Shown here: positions 1 to 11,815 of the stretch, in pieces
Numbering within the stretch: the first letter of the stretch is position 1
Layout: the number at the start of each line of letters is the position of its first letter
Assembly (NCBI GenBank): GCA_018292915.2
Contig: JACVVK020000092.1
Location: 1,536,001 to 1,600,000, forward strand
Source: Batillaria attramentaria
Taxonomy: Eukaryota; Mollusca; Gastropoda; Batillariidae
DNA length: 64,000 nucleotides
Reading direction: 5' to 3'
Program-made: the position numbers and the translations under genes
Notes under the pieces: model-generated
Told to the model about the DNA's origin: nothing
The model's input: the letters and a program-made list of their open reading frames with translations, nothing else
The model's database searches: none

Positions 1-176
1 GATGAACTCTTGTTAGCTTTTTGAACTGTAACCATCAAGCTTCTTTGGACAAATAAGAATACTCCACACTAGGTATATGGCTTCTCGCAAAATCTAGTGG
101 ATGACCAGACCACATGAGTGAACTAGAATTAAGGGTGCACTGTGTCATGTGCATATATTATTGTCTGTCCATGTAG

Positions 177-463
177 GTTGTCTCCAAGTGGCATCTACTA
201 TGCACCTCCCGAGTCTCCATACCAGAATTACTGTGACTACATCCGCAGTTTGCCCCTGAACCCATCCCCTGAGGTGTTCGGGCTGCATGAAAATGCAGAT
301 ATCACTAAGGACAATAAGGAAACACATCAGGTGTGGTCTTTACACTTGCTGGTGGTTTGACTGTCGTTTTGGTTGAGGAATGGTTTAGGAACGTGCAGCA
401 CAGTTGCCATGTGATCTCCTTGTTGTGTACACGTACTTCATGGGTCTAGCTTAAAAGCTAGAC

Positions 464-502
<39 letters not shown>

Positions 503-1304
503 TTCTTTCCAAACAAGGCTTTTCCGGATTTGGTCCTCGATCAGGACGAATCTGACGAATGAGAAATCAACTGACTGAAACATGCTGCTCTTTACATTTT
601 ATATTTAGGTAAATTTCAGAGGTCAGAACGTCACCAGTGTTTCCGATAGCTTTCACACCAAGAATGGAGGGGGGGGGGGGGGGGGGGTAGGGTCCTTTAG
701 CAGTTTCTGAAAGTCTCTTAGTAATACTTTGGGTTTTTTTTCCTTACCACTCTGGCACACTGCTCAGTGCTGTCTCTGACAGAGGGCTCACACCTTCCGT
801 CACAGTTTGACTCGCTGGTTTCTTCTTCTGGCCGATCGTTGAAGTCGAATCATCACTACTCTTGCTACATGTATACTATCTTTTCGTCACTGAGCGCTGA
901 GTGAAGATCATTTGAATGGGCAGGGGATTTGGCATAGGCGCTCGGCCTTTTGCCTCCGCTTCAATATTGTCGTGAGCAAAATTGGTGGAAATAAAACCAT
1001 GTTTAAACCACTGGGCAGGGCAGTACCAGAAAAACAACAACAACAAACGAAAAAAACACAAAAAAACCCCAAACTCGTGCGTTCCTGGGACCCAGTGATA
1101 AATTGTCCGCGCCATTTTCGGATTTCTGTGTGTATTTTACGCACTGTAGTGCGTAGTCGGAAACACTGGTCACTACTGACTTGCTATGTTGAGCTTGGCA
1201 CATGTCCTACTGCAATGTTCTGCTTCTCGTTTCCGATATCAGTGAATGTGCTTTCGGTAATACGGGCACTGATTGTGTGCACGTGTGTTTGTGTGTGTGA
1301 TTTG

Positions 1305-1375
<71 letters not shown>

Positions 1376-1616
1376 TTCAGTTGTTTGACAACATCTTGTT
1401 GACGCTGCCACGGCAGTCTGGTGGCGGTGGCAAGTCGTCCGGGGAAGTGATTGAGGAACTGGCTGAAGACATTCTGAGCAAGCTGCCCAGTAACTTCGAC
1501 CTAGAATTGGTGAGTTAGTGCTTGAAACAAAAGCAGGTCTACAGTCGGAAGTTGGGCATTGTGATATTTATAATCGTGTGACACAACAAAACACAACGGT
1601 AATTGCTTTCATACAG

Positions 1617-1660
<44 letters not shown>

Positions 1661-2995
1661 TAGAAGTACATGTAGTAGTAGTAGACGACATTATTATACA
1701 TGTACATTATCTCTCTAAACAGGTGATGAAAAAGTATCCAGTCCTGTACAATGAGTCAATGAATACAGTACTGCGACAGGAACTAATCCGCTTCAACCGC
1801 CTGACGTCAGTCGTGCGCTCAGCGCTGCAGAACCTGCGGAAAGCTATCAAAGGTCTGGTGGTGATGAACGCTGAGCTGGAGGAGGTCTTCAACAGCATGC
1901 TTGTCGGCAAAGTGCCAGCATCCTGGATGGCCAAGTCCTATCCCTCCCTGAAACCCATGGGCTCCTACATCACGGACTTGCTTCAGAGGTAGCTGCTGGG
2001 AAATAGTCTGGATTTAGGTTGCGTCAGAGTTGTCCCCAGATTTGATTTGGTGGTTATTTGTAGGAAGGCTGTGCATGAGCAAAAAAAGCTCACCGTCTCT
2101 TTGCAAAAGTGATAGTAAGAGTCTGATAGATATGGACAAACGGCACATCTTTTTTTCAAGAGAGATAGTACATAATGCGCAATTATTTTGTTGAAAACTT
2201 TCCTTTTCGGGCAAGCAGTGCCGGCATGCAGTTTTGTGTGACCTTTAGTAAAGGTCAAGAACACGTGCCAGCCACAAAACCTTTGCCCTTGTAGCTTGCA
2301 AAGGGAACCCACATCTACATCCAGATCTAGATACTGGTGCTGTGAACCTATGGGTGATAATGCCTGCTTTATCCCACGCTGTAGTCTAGTTCACGTTGGT
2401 GAGGGTGGTGTTCTGTTGCAGGCTGAAGGTCTTTGAAGACTGGATACGGCATGGAGCACCTCAAGAGTTCTGGATCTCCGGCTTCTACTTTACGCAGTCC
2501 TTCCTTACCGGTATGTCCGCCATTGGATGTGAGAGCAGAGGCCATTGAACAGTTTTTGTGCACTTATGAAAAGGGTACAGTGTTATGTTCAGCCGTGAGT
2601 GATGCTTGTGAGAGATGTAGTTCGAGGGAGGTGCATATTATGTTAATACAGCTGGCTAACTGTGTAACAGACCTAAGTTACAGTAAGTGTCATTTGTGTG
2701 CACAGTTGACCGTGGTGTCTGACACTGGAAAGTGTAGTATGTTGGGCAGAGACATCAGAATGTGTACATGCAGGTGCCAGTGAGAGCTGCATGCAAATCC
2801 ATCCGGTGAGATGCTCGTGCAATAATTGCGGACATGCTCGTGCATTTCAGGGGTGTCTCAGAACTTTGCCCGCAAGTACCACATCCCCATTGACCTGGTG
2901 GGCTTTGAGTTTGAGGTGATGGAGGAAGAGAGATATATGCCGTGCAAGCCTGAAGACGGAGCCTATGTCTATGTGGGTGTCGGTCTGCATATTGA

Positions 2996-3076
<81 letters not shown>

Positions 3077-3517
3077 GTGTGAGTGACTAAAATTGCAGGG
3101 CGTTGCAAACGGCACAGCCTTTCACGTGAAGTTATAGAACCACTAGATGTTTCGTAGACCCATTAAGGGACAGGTAAGGTAGAGAAAGGTGTTTTTCAGC
3201 TGAAATTTAGATCTCATACAAGGGGAGCCGGGGTGGTCGAATGGTAGAGCGTTGAACTTCTAATGCTCGGGTCGTGAGTTCGATCCCGGCTGGGGCCAAA
3301 TATTTGTGCTGGCTTTTTCATCGTTGCCCCGTCTTTGATATCACCCTATGTGGTGGAAAAGGACGTTAAACCCCCAAACACCCACCCACCCAGATCTCAT
3401 ACAAGTCTGCACAAGGTTGTGATATAATGGGATTGAACATGACAGAAGTCCATTTCCTTACCCCGTATAACCCTTAAAGAATGTAAATGTTTATCAGAAA
3501 CATGTACAACAGTTTGT

Positions 3518-3551
<34 letters not shown>

Positions 3552-3978
3552 ACAGGGACTCTTCATAGAGGGTGCTCGCTGGGACCGAGAAACCATGGAA
3601 ATAGGAGAGTCGCTGCCCAAGATTCTCTTTGACACTTTGCCAATTGTATCCTTTGCTGTTTTGTTGTTGCTCGACGTCTTGTCCTTGATACATACCTCGT
3701 AGCCTTTGCAGTAAAGTGGATTCTGGACTGGACTCGTAAGGCATCAGAATTCTTTAACGGGCCCTCTTCAGATCTGGCTGAAGCCCAATCGAATGGACAG
3801 TTTCACAGAAATACCTAGCTATCGGTGCCCGGTGTACAAGACGTCGGCGAGACGCGGCGTGCTGTCCACCACCGGCCACTCCACCAACTTCGTGCTGCTC
3901 ATCAAACTTCCTACAGAGAAACCGGAGTCGCACTGGATCAACCGTGGGGTGGCCTGCCTGTGTCAGCTGGATGACTAG
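177..3978 (+). CDS. Axonemal dynein heavy chain, C-terminal exons (partial, DNAH7/DNAH12-like)
   Basis: Seven exons join in a single frame: 177-330, 1381-1509, 1723-1988, 2422-2510, 2851-2972, 3556-3645 and 3772-3978 (stop TAG 3976-3978). All introns are GT-AG and the joined coding length fits about 351 residues. The product is the end of the dynein motor, from the AAA5/AAA6 region into the C-terminal domain. It opens with a PSGIYYAPP / FGLHENADI block, continues through [15 protein letters not shown] and [16 protein letters not shown], and ends with [19 protein letters not shown] and [15 protein letters not shown]. These are hallmarks of axonemal inner-arm heavy chains, ATP-driven motors of ciliary and flagellar beating. 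Full proteins are about 4,000 residues, so most of the gene lies 5' of the window. (GT)n tracts lie directly before the acceptors at 1381 and 3556. Assignment to DNAH7 rather than DNAH3 or DNAH12 is inference from the tail wording. Confidence 0.93.
1303..1373. repeat. (GT)n microsatellite abutting a 3' splice site
   Basis: Pure GT to 1373, seven bases before the dynein exon at 1381. No pyrimidine tract lies between. Confidence 0.95.
2999..3081. repeat. (GT)n microsatellite
   Basis: GT repeat with a short CG interruption (3061-3068), starting 26 bp past a dynein splice donor (2973). Confidence 0.95.
3223..3391 (+). mobile_element. tRNA-derived SINE, family 1, full copy with 14-bp TSD
   Basis: The 5' head has an A-box-like TGGTCGAATGG and a B-box-like GAGTTCGATCCC. 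The anticodon-loop region CTTCTAA resembles tRNA-Arg(UCU). The body ends GGTGGAAAAGGACGTTAAAC and the tail is (CCCA)n rather than poly-A. It is flanked by a perfect direct repeat AGATCTCATACAAG at 3209-3222 and 3392-3405. It lies in a dynein intron. Other copies: 20383-20560, 62560-62757, and fragments near 25797 and 53760. Confidence 0.9.
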
Positions 3979-5560
3979 GCGGGTGGTGGGGAGGGGTTCG
4001 GGTGGTTGGTCACTCAGTGTTGGGAGATTTCATTCAGATCAGAAATCAAAGTACAGATTACCACCATTTTTGTTAAAAATATTCGTATTTTGGGTATTTC
4101 AAGACAAACAAGACATTGTTACATACTTCAGACTCAATACAAGCGAGTATTTGCAGGGATCACGCTAGACACGATGCCACCTTTTTGGTTTTTGTTTGGT
4201 TTACTCTTGACATCTTCGTTAACCATAACTGTGCAGTATTATTGAGACAAATTTAGGATTTGGGAAGTAAATCTCAGGTTTTAAAAAAGTCACAGATCTT
4301 CAAGCAGTTGCATTGTGTAGGCAGTTTGTGTGCTCCACAACGAAGGGGTAGTTATTTCCTTTTTCATCAAAATACAGCTACATTGTGTCCGGGAAAAGCA
4401 ATCTTCGTATAAGATTTGGTCATGATCTTTTTATACTGGCCTCAGGTGTTTTTTTATTACTATAACATGTGCTTCTGAAAACTTTTTGTGTATAGTGTAT
4501 CTGTAAACACTAGATCATGCGTTTTTTTTTCCGAAATCGTGCCATTGGGATTATTTTTCTCTTGTCGTTTTTTTATGGGTGTATGCATTTAACTTTGAAT
4601 CCAACTGTGATGATAAAAGTTGTTATATTTTATATGCAAATACAATCTTTTTATGGGATAGGCCTTTACACACAATAATAATGCAAACTTGAAGTACTCA
4701 AACTGTGAAAAAGGCATTTTCGAATTACAAAGTAGTACAAAATTGCATCAGTCTTGACATGGGCCAGCACACAAACTTCTTTTGCCATTTTTATGACGCA
4801 GTGCAGGCGGTGAACAGGTCGGACCGGTCAGACCGGTTTGCTTGTTGCCACGAAATCCATTTGGTGTTTTTTTTTTAAAATTCAGTTTCGTAAAGGGTAG
4901 GAGTTGTACGTTTTTGCTCTCTCTCTTTCTCTCTTCCCCCCCCCCCCCCCCTTCAAAAACAACAACAGAAACACAAACTGAACGCTTTGTGAAACCGATG
5001 TGCCCATGGTAAGAACTGACTAGGAACTGATGAAATGGGATGCCGTATCAGTAATTCTGCCGTGCATAGTCTAACCTGTTTACTTTTGCTGACTGTCTAG
5101 AAAAGGTTCAGGCAACACAGCATTACTTCCAGTCCAATCTGTCCTGTGTTGTAGGAGGTGTAAATTATGAGCAAAACGAGATCATACACCACAGAGTAAA
5201 AAAAAAAAACCGTGACTTTGCCTTTGGCCAACTCCTCCAGTGTAGCTCGTTTGGACAATAAATTACAGCCACTTCAGTTAATTTTACTGAGTAGACGGCT
5301 TCAGCTGTTCTTGAAAATCCAACCATCAATGGTGTCAGCTGTGCTACCATGCATTGTTCTGCTGCCCCCCCCCCCCCCCCCCACTCCCCTTGAAGGGAAA
5401 GAGGGAAGAGAAACAGTTTGGAAAGGAAAGCTAAAACTTGCTGTGATATTAACTGTCCCGATGCCAGTCTTACATTTCATTCTATTTCATCTGTAAAAGC
5501 TTACCTGAAATAAAGTGCAAGAAAGTGAATCGGGTTTGTTGTTGGGTGGTTGGTTGTTAC
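3979..5560 (+). other. Probable 3' UTR and 3' flank of the dynein gene
   Basis: No coding sequence was recognised after the dynein stop. The stretch is AT-rich, with C runs at about 4937-4951 and 5366-5382. An AATAAA hexamer at 5509-5514 is a plausible polyadenylation signal, though earlier AATAAA-like words exist (for example near 5258). Part of it, about 4960-5215, is duplicated at about 8320-8530. Confidence 0.4.
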
Positions 5561-5930
5561 TGCTGTTGTGCTGATTTACCTGTTCTTTGTAAGAGGTATG
5601 TCCGATGATGACATTGTCTATATGAAACATATATAGTATACATATATGTATATATATTAAATAGATAATACAGAACTGTTATACTTCAATGAGACTTACG
5701 TGCTACATGTGCTTTTTTCTCACTGTAGGTGAAATAGTGTGCTTTTGGGGGTCGCCGCCGTCAAGATCGTCAGTGCCTGCTGTTTCATCCTTTTTTTTTT
5801 TCCTTTTTTTTGCACATACTTGTCAGTACACTAAAAGTGTTACGCGTGCTTTATTTCCCACTGGAGTTGAAATTGTGTGCTTTTTAGGGGGTCGCCGCAG
5901 TCAAATTCGTCAATGACTGCCGGCATTTCA
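4960..5930 (+). repeat. Copy A of a locally duplicated non-coding segment
   Basis: Blocks here recur in the same order at about 8320-8650. One block surrounds CCCATGGTAAGAACTG and GTGTAAATTATGAGCAAAA (4995-5190). Another surrounds GTCGCCGC.GTCAA..TCGTCA (5700-5785, and a second time 5838-5935). No function was recognised. Confidence 0.6.
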
Positions 5931-6199
5931 TCCTCTAACGGTAGACGATATAGGGTTTAAACTACACATACGTTTTGCACGTGTGTGTATTGTATCGTTT
6001 TGAAGAACTCAAAGCCATGTAAGGATTGTACTAAAATGATAAAGAAGTGTTTTGTTTGTCCACGACAACTGTATTTCGCAGTGGGATAAAGATGTATTGA
6101 TTGATTAAATGTTTATGAAAAAAAATCAGTGTTACTGCCTTTTCTTTCTTACATCAATTGTTTGAGAATCGTACCAGTTGTCGGTTGTCTTTGCGATAG

Positions 6200-6237
6200 T
6201 CAGTCTTTTAACCATCGTTTATGCCCAGCATCCCTAC

Positions 6238-6279
<42 letters not shown>

Positions 6280-7320
6280 CGCACTCATACACTTTACATA
6301 CGTAAATACAAATTCCAAGTCTCCAAACGCTGGTCGCCTGTGCCAAAAGCATTCGCCAACGACAATATTTGAAATCTCCAAGGTTATTTAGAACAGTCAC
6401 CAAAGCTTCTTGTTGTATTCTTGGAAATTGTTCATGTATTACGACAATTTTAATGCAAACTTGAATGTTTTTTTTTATGTATACTGTAAGTGATCAGTGC
6501 TGTTGCTAGTTTTGTGTGTCAGTGAGAAAGAAGAACGGCCCTTACACATAACCTGGACGTTAACTGTGTGTGCAGTCCGTGTATTTCGTACCGCGCACGA
6601 GTATTCCACGTCACATTTCAGTTTGACTCCATTTTGGTTTTGAGAAACGTATGAGAAATCTGGCAAGCTTAACGGTTCGTGGACTGCTCTTATTGCAACA
6701 AACGCGAGTATAACTTACCAAGTGCCACATGACTCCCATTAAATTTAAATCTACGGAGAGGGAAGAGAAAGGGGGTCAGTGAACATCACGTTCTTACTTA
6801 CATACAATTTGTACTAATCCAGCTGCGGCTAATACATGTAGTTGTCCAAGCCAAGAGTGGCCCATAAACGTACACTGACAGTGAAACAAAGAACGGTACA
6901 TCTTTCCGATTCTCACATGGTCGCCACGAGAGGATTGAGAGTGGACACAGGCTGTAGTGGATCACTAACACCTTTGACGTCTGTAATGCACTACAGGAAC
7001 GACTGAAGCCAAGAAATTCACCTCAGCCGCAGCCACGAACTGAATAAACTGCGCACAATGCTGTACAGCAAAAAATAGTTGTTCAGTGCTTCGGCGGTTT
7101 AGTTTGTCGGTTAAGGCTGGATGTACACATGTCACAGTTTACACATAGATTCACCTAACATTCTATTTATTCCTAGTTTCCGTTGACACACCCTCCAAAC
7201 AAAGCTGCTCCAAAGTCACTTCTTTACTCACTAATTACTCACTAAAGCGCTCACGTCTCTGCTGTTCATGTAACCATGTCAGCTGACTGATCTGACCAAT
7301 GCGCCTTCAGGAATATGCAA
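6200..7320. other. Intergenic, no gene recognised
   Basis: The stretch holds a (CA)n microsatellite (6238-6276) and otherwise unique-looking sequence with frequent ACTGACTG words. No coding exon, RNA gene or recognised transposon was seen. Confidence 0.4.
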
Positions 7321-7345
7321 CCGAGTCCTTTCGTAATTTAGGGCC

Positions 7346-8108
7346 CTTGCACACTGGCGTCATGCGACATTGTCGCGCCACGCGTGCAGCAAATTTTGTC
7401 GCGCGTCTACGTATGCAACCCCTTGAAGCGCGAAGCGACAGGCGTAGCACGATTGAAAAATTCTGTCGCGCGGCGATAGGAACTGTTCTATTCGGCGCGC
7501 TTGACGCGCGCGTGTAGCGTGGTTTCAGCCAATCAGAAGAGCCAGCCAGCAAGGGCTGACTCGCCATCCTCTTCTCTTCCAAGATGGCGGAATTGCGCGA
7601 AGACGAAATGTTTCGCCTCATCGACCTGTATCGTGAACAGGAAAACCTTTACAATTTTCAGCTCGATTCATATCAGTCACAGTCGACGGGTATGCCGTTT
7701 TGTTGTGTCACTCTCCGCTGACTCACACTACGGTAAATACATAAATGGAGTAAATACAACTAGACACAACTGAACCGCCGGCCGGGGTTGTCACTGATCT
7801 CTCATCGCCCCAGTCTACGATATCATTCTACAGCAAAGCCGGGTTTGTTGTAGCTAAATTCTATCAAGTTATCGTGGCCTCGATCACCAGTCTCTATTCA
7901 GACTGCGAACAAGCAGCCTGAAGTTTATGATACGTTTCAGATCCCTAATATTTCGCATTCCATCGCACACTCAGAAGCACTGACTCGTGGCGAGATCTCC
8001 GAATAGAAGCACTGCACGCGGCGCGCGTGTGTGGGAGCTTCACTGTGCTTGCAGCACGCAAGGCGCTACACGCGTGGTGCGTGCGATGTAGCACCGACGC
8101 TAGTGCGC
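7346..8108 (+). mobile_element. Harbinger-like DNA transposon fragment with a MADF/Myb-SANT-like exon
   Basis: An open exon runs 7584-7689, starts at an ATG in an AAGATGGCGG context and ends at a GT donor. It encodes about 35 residues with LIDLYREQENLYNF, which fits the start of the MADF (Myb/SANT-like) domain carried by PIF/Harbinger elements and their host derivatives. The edges look like imperfect inverted termini: about 7348-7395 (TGCACACTGGCGTCATGCGAC) resembles the reverse complement of about 8058-8108. The segment is GC-rich and heavy in CGCG compared with its surroundings. Both flanks carry the 15-bp word CGAGTCCTTTCGTAA, so it sits inside that minisatellite. No transposase was seen, so this is a non-autonomous or decayed copy. 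Confidence 0.5.
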
Positions 8109-8197
8109 ACCGAGTCCTTTCGTAACGAGTCCTGTCGTAACGAGTCGTAACGAGTCCTGTCGTAACGAGTCCTTTCGTAACGAGTCCTGTCGTAAGC
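8107..8197. repeat. 15-bp minisatellite, CGAGTCCTKTCGTAA units
   Basis: About six consecutive units alternate CGAGTCCTTTCGTAA and CGAGTCCTGTCGTAA, with one short unit. A single unit also lies at 7320-7335 on the other side of the Harbinger-like fragment. Confidence 0.85.
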
Positions 8198-8319
8198 GAT
8201 TATACACACGCACGGGGCAGCAGATTTGATGTTTTTTTGTAATTCAGTTTCTGTATGTGTCTCTGTCTGTGTCCGGCTCTGCCGTCTGTCTGTCTGTCTC
8301 TCCCTCTCCCCCCTTGGAA

Positions 8320-8655
8320 AACAACTTGTGACAACAGGAACAACAGACACTGAATGAGCGCTTTGTAAAACCGATGCGCCCATGGTAAGAACTGGCTAAA
8401 AACTGATGAACCCGGACGTTGTATGAACCAAAGTACCAGTCTGAATTGCATAGCCTGTCTGGAAACAGTTCCGGCAACACAGTGTGTAAATTATGAGCAA
8501 AAGTAGATCATACACTGTACAGAGTTAGACTGACTTTGCCGTGACAATTAAATGTTACGTGCGCTTTTGTCCAACTCTAGTTGAAATAGTGTGCTTTTTC
8601 AGGTCGCCGCAGACAAGTTTGTCAATGACTATCCGGCATTTCATCCTTTTTTTTT
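8320..8655 (+). repeat. Copy B of the locally duplicated non-coding segment
   Basis: It matches about 4960-5215 and then 5838-5935 in the same order, with intervening sequence missing. It ends in a G-rich run (8657-8690). Confidence 0.6.
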
Positions 8656-9099
8656 GGGGGGGGGGGGGGGGCCGGGGGGGGGGGGCACATACCGTTTACG
8701 TGAGATGAATTTGACCAAGACAGGTCTCTTGTTGTTCGACTTGCCAGTGCGGTGTACTGTTGAAATGTCGTCCTTATCAACACCCACACCTGCATCTCTA
8801 AACACAGCGAGCACCTTCGCCTCCGGCGATGTCCTCTTCCGCCTCCTCCTTCAGTCCAGCAATTCGAACAGTGTACTACTCTAGCTTGTCATCCTTCTAG
8901 TGTAACAGGAACGTGTTGCGCTGTAGCACTATCACTCCTGGCAGAAGATAGTTTGCCGAAGACGTCGCGCAGTACGAAGTTTCAAAGATCAGTTATATTT
9001 AGGATTCCGGCGTGTTCTGCCGTATGAGACAATTTCCGGCTGTCGTTTTTTTCGCGCCGGTATGGGTTTTGTTGCGATTAACGTGTGTGATCATGGTGG

Positions 9100-9132
<33 letters not shown>

Positions 9133-9640
9133 CAGAGCACTAGTCCGGGCTAACCCATGAGTGTTCGGGGAAGACACATCCTCGATTACAGGAGAGGGGA
9201 AACCATGACTAACAGAGCACTTGATCATGATGGTGGCCGCGAACGGCAATGACGTGAAAGGACATCCCTGCCATATCCTTTGACGTCATAATTGTGGCAC
9301 AGCACATGCAGTTTTAGGCAGGTGACCCCAAAACTGAACTTGCGGAAGGCCACAAAATGAACACACATAGCGGACTGATAAGAATAGATGTGTCTCATGG
9401 CGGAGAAACACATGAATACAGCAGCCGCCTGCGTAAGGGCAGTCGGTGCTTCTCAAGTCAGTGGCGGCTTGGCCGGTGAATCGTGTGCAGCCACTGATAA
9501 AAAACTTGAGACACTGCAGTTTGTTTGTGTTTGATTTCCAAGTATTTCCGTCAGATAACCGCTGGATGGATGTCAATGTATCGCTTATTTGACCACAAGA
9601 GTCGCTAAATATACAACACTAAAAGGTATAGGGACGGAAA
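8656..9640. other. Intergenic, no gene recognised
   Basis: The stretch holds a G-run (8657-8690) and a short (CA)n (9101-9125). No supported exon, RNA gene or known repeat was seen. Confidence 0.4.
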
Positions 9641-9651
9641 TAAGCTGACAG

Positions 9652-11815
9652 TTGTTGTTGTTGTTGTCGTTCGTCTTTCTTGGTCACACTGGAAGTTCAG
9701 TTCTGAGCATGAAGTCTGCTGTCCTCTCCAGCTCCCGCTGAGGGCCGTACAGTTTGGTGTGTAGAGGCGTTTCCGTTGGCCACGTCGCCATCCTCAGCTG
9801 ATGGTATAGTGGACAGTCCTGGATGATGTGTTGTCCGGTCTGCTCGGCATGGCCACATGGACAGAGGGGGGTTGTAGCCAGTTTCAATTTGTGGTACAGG
9901 TGCTTTTTCAGTCTGTTGTGTTCAGTGCAGAGTCTGAACACTACCACTTGGGCCCGACGTGGGAGATGTAAAATGTCGTCCTTGGGGTAGTGTGTTGCAT
10001 TGACAGCCTTAATAATGGTTTGCAGTTCTTTGTAGCTCACGCTGTTGTCAGGTTGTGGTCCGGAGGCCCCAAGCTTTGCTAACTGGTCTGCAGTCTCATT
10101 CCCAGGTAGTCCACAGTGGGACGGAACCCACTGTAGTACTGTGTGTTTCTTGAGCGAGACTCTGCCAAGTGAAGTGCTGAGCTGTTCTAGGCTGTTGCCT
10201 GAGAGGGCTTCCAGGACTGAGAGGGCGTCTGTGAGAAAGACCACCTGTTGGCAGTCTGATGTGGAGCTGTAGATTTCTGCGGCTGCTCTCTCAAGGGCCT
10301 TGACCTCCGCGGCATAGTTGCTGCAGAACTTTCCTGTGGGGAGACAAATGGCTAGCGGGGCCTGATCTGGGAACCTGATGCTCACTCCGGCCCCTCCGTT
10401 TGACACAGCGTCGGTGGCAGCGCCGTCAGTGTAGACTTGTATCCAGGCTTCGGGGTATTTCTCAGCGATCATGGCCAGTGTCAGGGTGCGCTTGACGATG
10501 TCACTCTGGTTGTCTCCTGGCATGACTCCTTTCACAGTGGTTCTGATATGGAAGTTGGAAGTGGTGGTGTCCCAGGGGGCATTCTGCTGGTGTGGCAACA
10601 GTGGGAGTACTGTGGTAGGTAGCTTTGCTTGGTGTTGTCGCATGAGTCTCTTGCTGGTATGGACGAAGCTGCATCTCTTTAAACGATTCCTGGCGATGTT
10701 CTCCAGCTTCTGCTTCATGGGGTGATCCTGAAGTGCCCTGTACTTCTCGGCTTGTGTCAAGATCTTTGTTTCTCGTCTCTTGCTCAGTGGCTGGATGTCA
10801 GTGACTGTTTCCATGCTGGCTATTGGTGTTGATTTCATGGCTCCGGTGATGATCCTCAGAGCCTGATTCTGTACTTTGTCTAGTGTTTGCTGGTTGGTTT
10901 TTGAAGTTGATGACCATGCTGTGGAGGCATACTCAAGGGATGGTCTTACTGCTCCTTGGTAAACTGTCCTCAGGGTGTTACCGTTGGCTCCCCAGTTCGT
11001 CCCAGCCAGTTTTCGCATGATGGCAAGTCTTCTCCTGGCCTTTGCTTCAGCTTGCTGTATGTGCGGCTTCCATGTGAGACGTTTGTCTAGTGTCACGCCG
11101 AGGTAGTTCGGTTCGTCTTCCTGCTTGAGTGGTGTATCTCCCAGTTTGATGGCTCCTGCTTTCTGCTTAGTGGAGAGGGTGAACAGTGTTGTTGATGACT
11201 TTTCCTTGTTGATGGACACGCACCGGTCCTGGGCCCATGCGGTCAGTTTGTCAGCGGCTAGCTGCATTCTGTATGTTGCAGTTGATGCATATTCCTCAGT
11301 GCACCACATCACCAGGTCGTCTGCATACAGTGCTGCTTTCACTCCATGGGGTAGTTCTGTGACTAGGTCGTTTATGAATACCAGGAACAGGGTTGGAGAG
11401 AGGACGCTTCCTTGGGGTACTCCGTGTCGAAGTAGGACCTTCTTGCTTTGGACTCCGTCGACAACAACTCTTGCTCACCGGTTGTACAGGAACGACCGGA
11501 TCCACAGGAGCATAGTAGTGAGACTTAGTAGGGCTTCGTACGGAGAACTTCGCTGAGCAGCGTAACCCACTTGCATGTAAATTAGGCACGTTACGGGTAC
11601 CATTAGCTAATCGCAACGCGTTAGCGGCTCGCGGCCTCTGCCGTGTGAGCCTAATTTATGTAAATGGGTTACGCTACTCAACGAAATCCTCCGTACGAAA
11701 TCCTACTAAGTCTCACTACTGCCTGCCACTCCGCTTCGCTGCAGCTTGACGAGGAGGCCGTCTTTCCACACTTTGTCAAAAGCTTTTTGTAGGTCAATCC
11801 AATGAATCACACTGG
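9652..11815 (-). mobile_element. 5'-truncated I/Nimb-type non-LTR retrotransposon (RT + RNase H), split by a MITE
   Basis: The main open frame is 9684-11342 on the minus strand (552 residues). It begins just before the RT YADD box and contains a full RNase H domain: YTDG near residue 304, E347, D372 and D419 in an SHCGLPGNETADQLA context. A Cys/His-rich CPCGHAEQ...DCPLYHQLR tail follows. The frame extends upstream through GVPQGSVLSPTLF to the MITE at 11719-11515, with one in-frame TGA near 11478, and resumes at WIDLQKAFDKVW (about 11730-11815). The 3' end has a short UTR and a (CAA)n tail. The element is bounded by the direct repeat AAGCTGACAGT at 9642-9652 and 11816-11826. RT plus RNase H places it in the I group, of which Nimbus is the mollusc example. 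It is dead: truncated, interrupted and with a stop. Confidence 0.92.
11515..11719. mobile_element. 205-bp MITE-like inverted-repeat element inside the LINE
   Basis: Inverted termini of about 28 bp begin GTAGTGAGACTTAGTAGG and end with the complement. A second inverted layer (AGCAGCGTAACCCA / TGGGTTACGCT) lies inside, so most of the element can fold. No coding capacity. It splits the RT frame between GVAG and LLWIRSFL. A related copy lies at 54116-54790. The exact TSD is unclear; a 2-bp TA is possible. Confidence 0.85.

Noticed and set aside
3223..3300. Possible tRNA gene
   Set aside because: A and B boxes are present but the sequence continues into a repeated body and tail with TSDs, and the acceptor stem does not close. 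It is a SINE head. The same applies at 20490-20560, 22937-23010, 29860-29939, 55315-55387 and 62684-62755.
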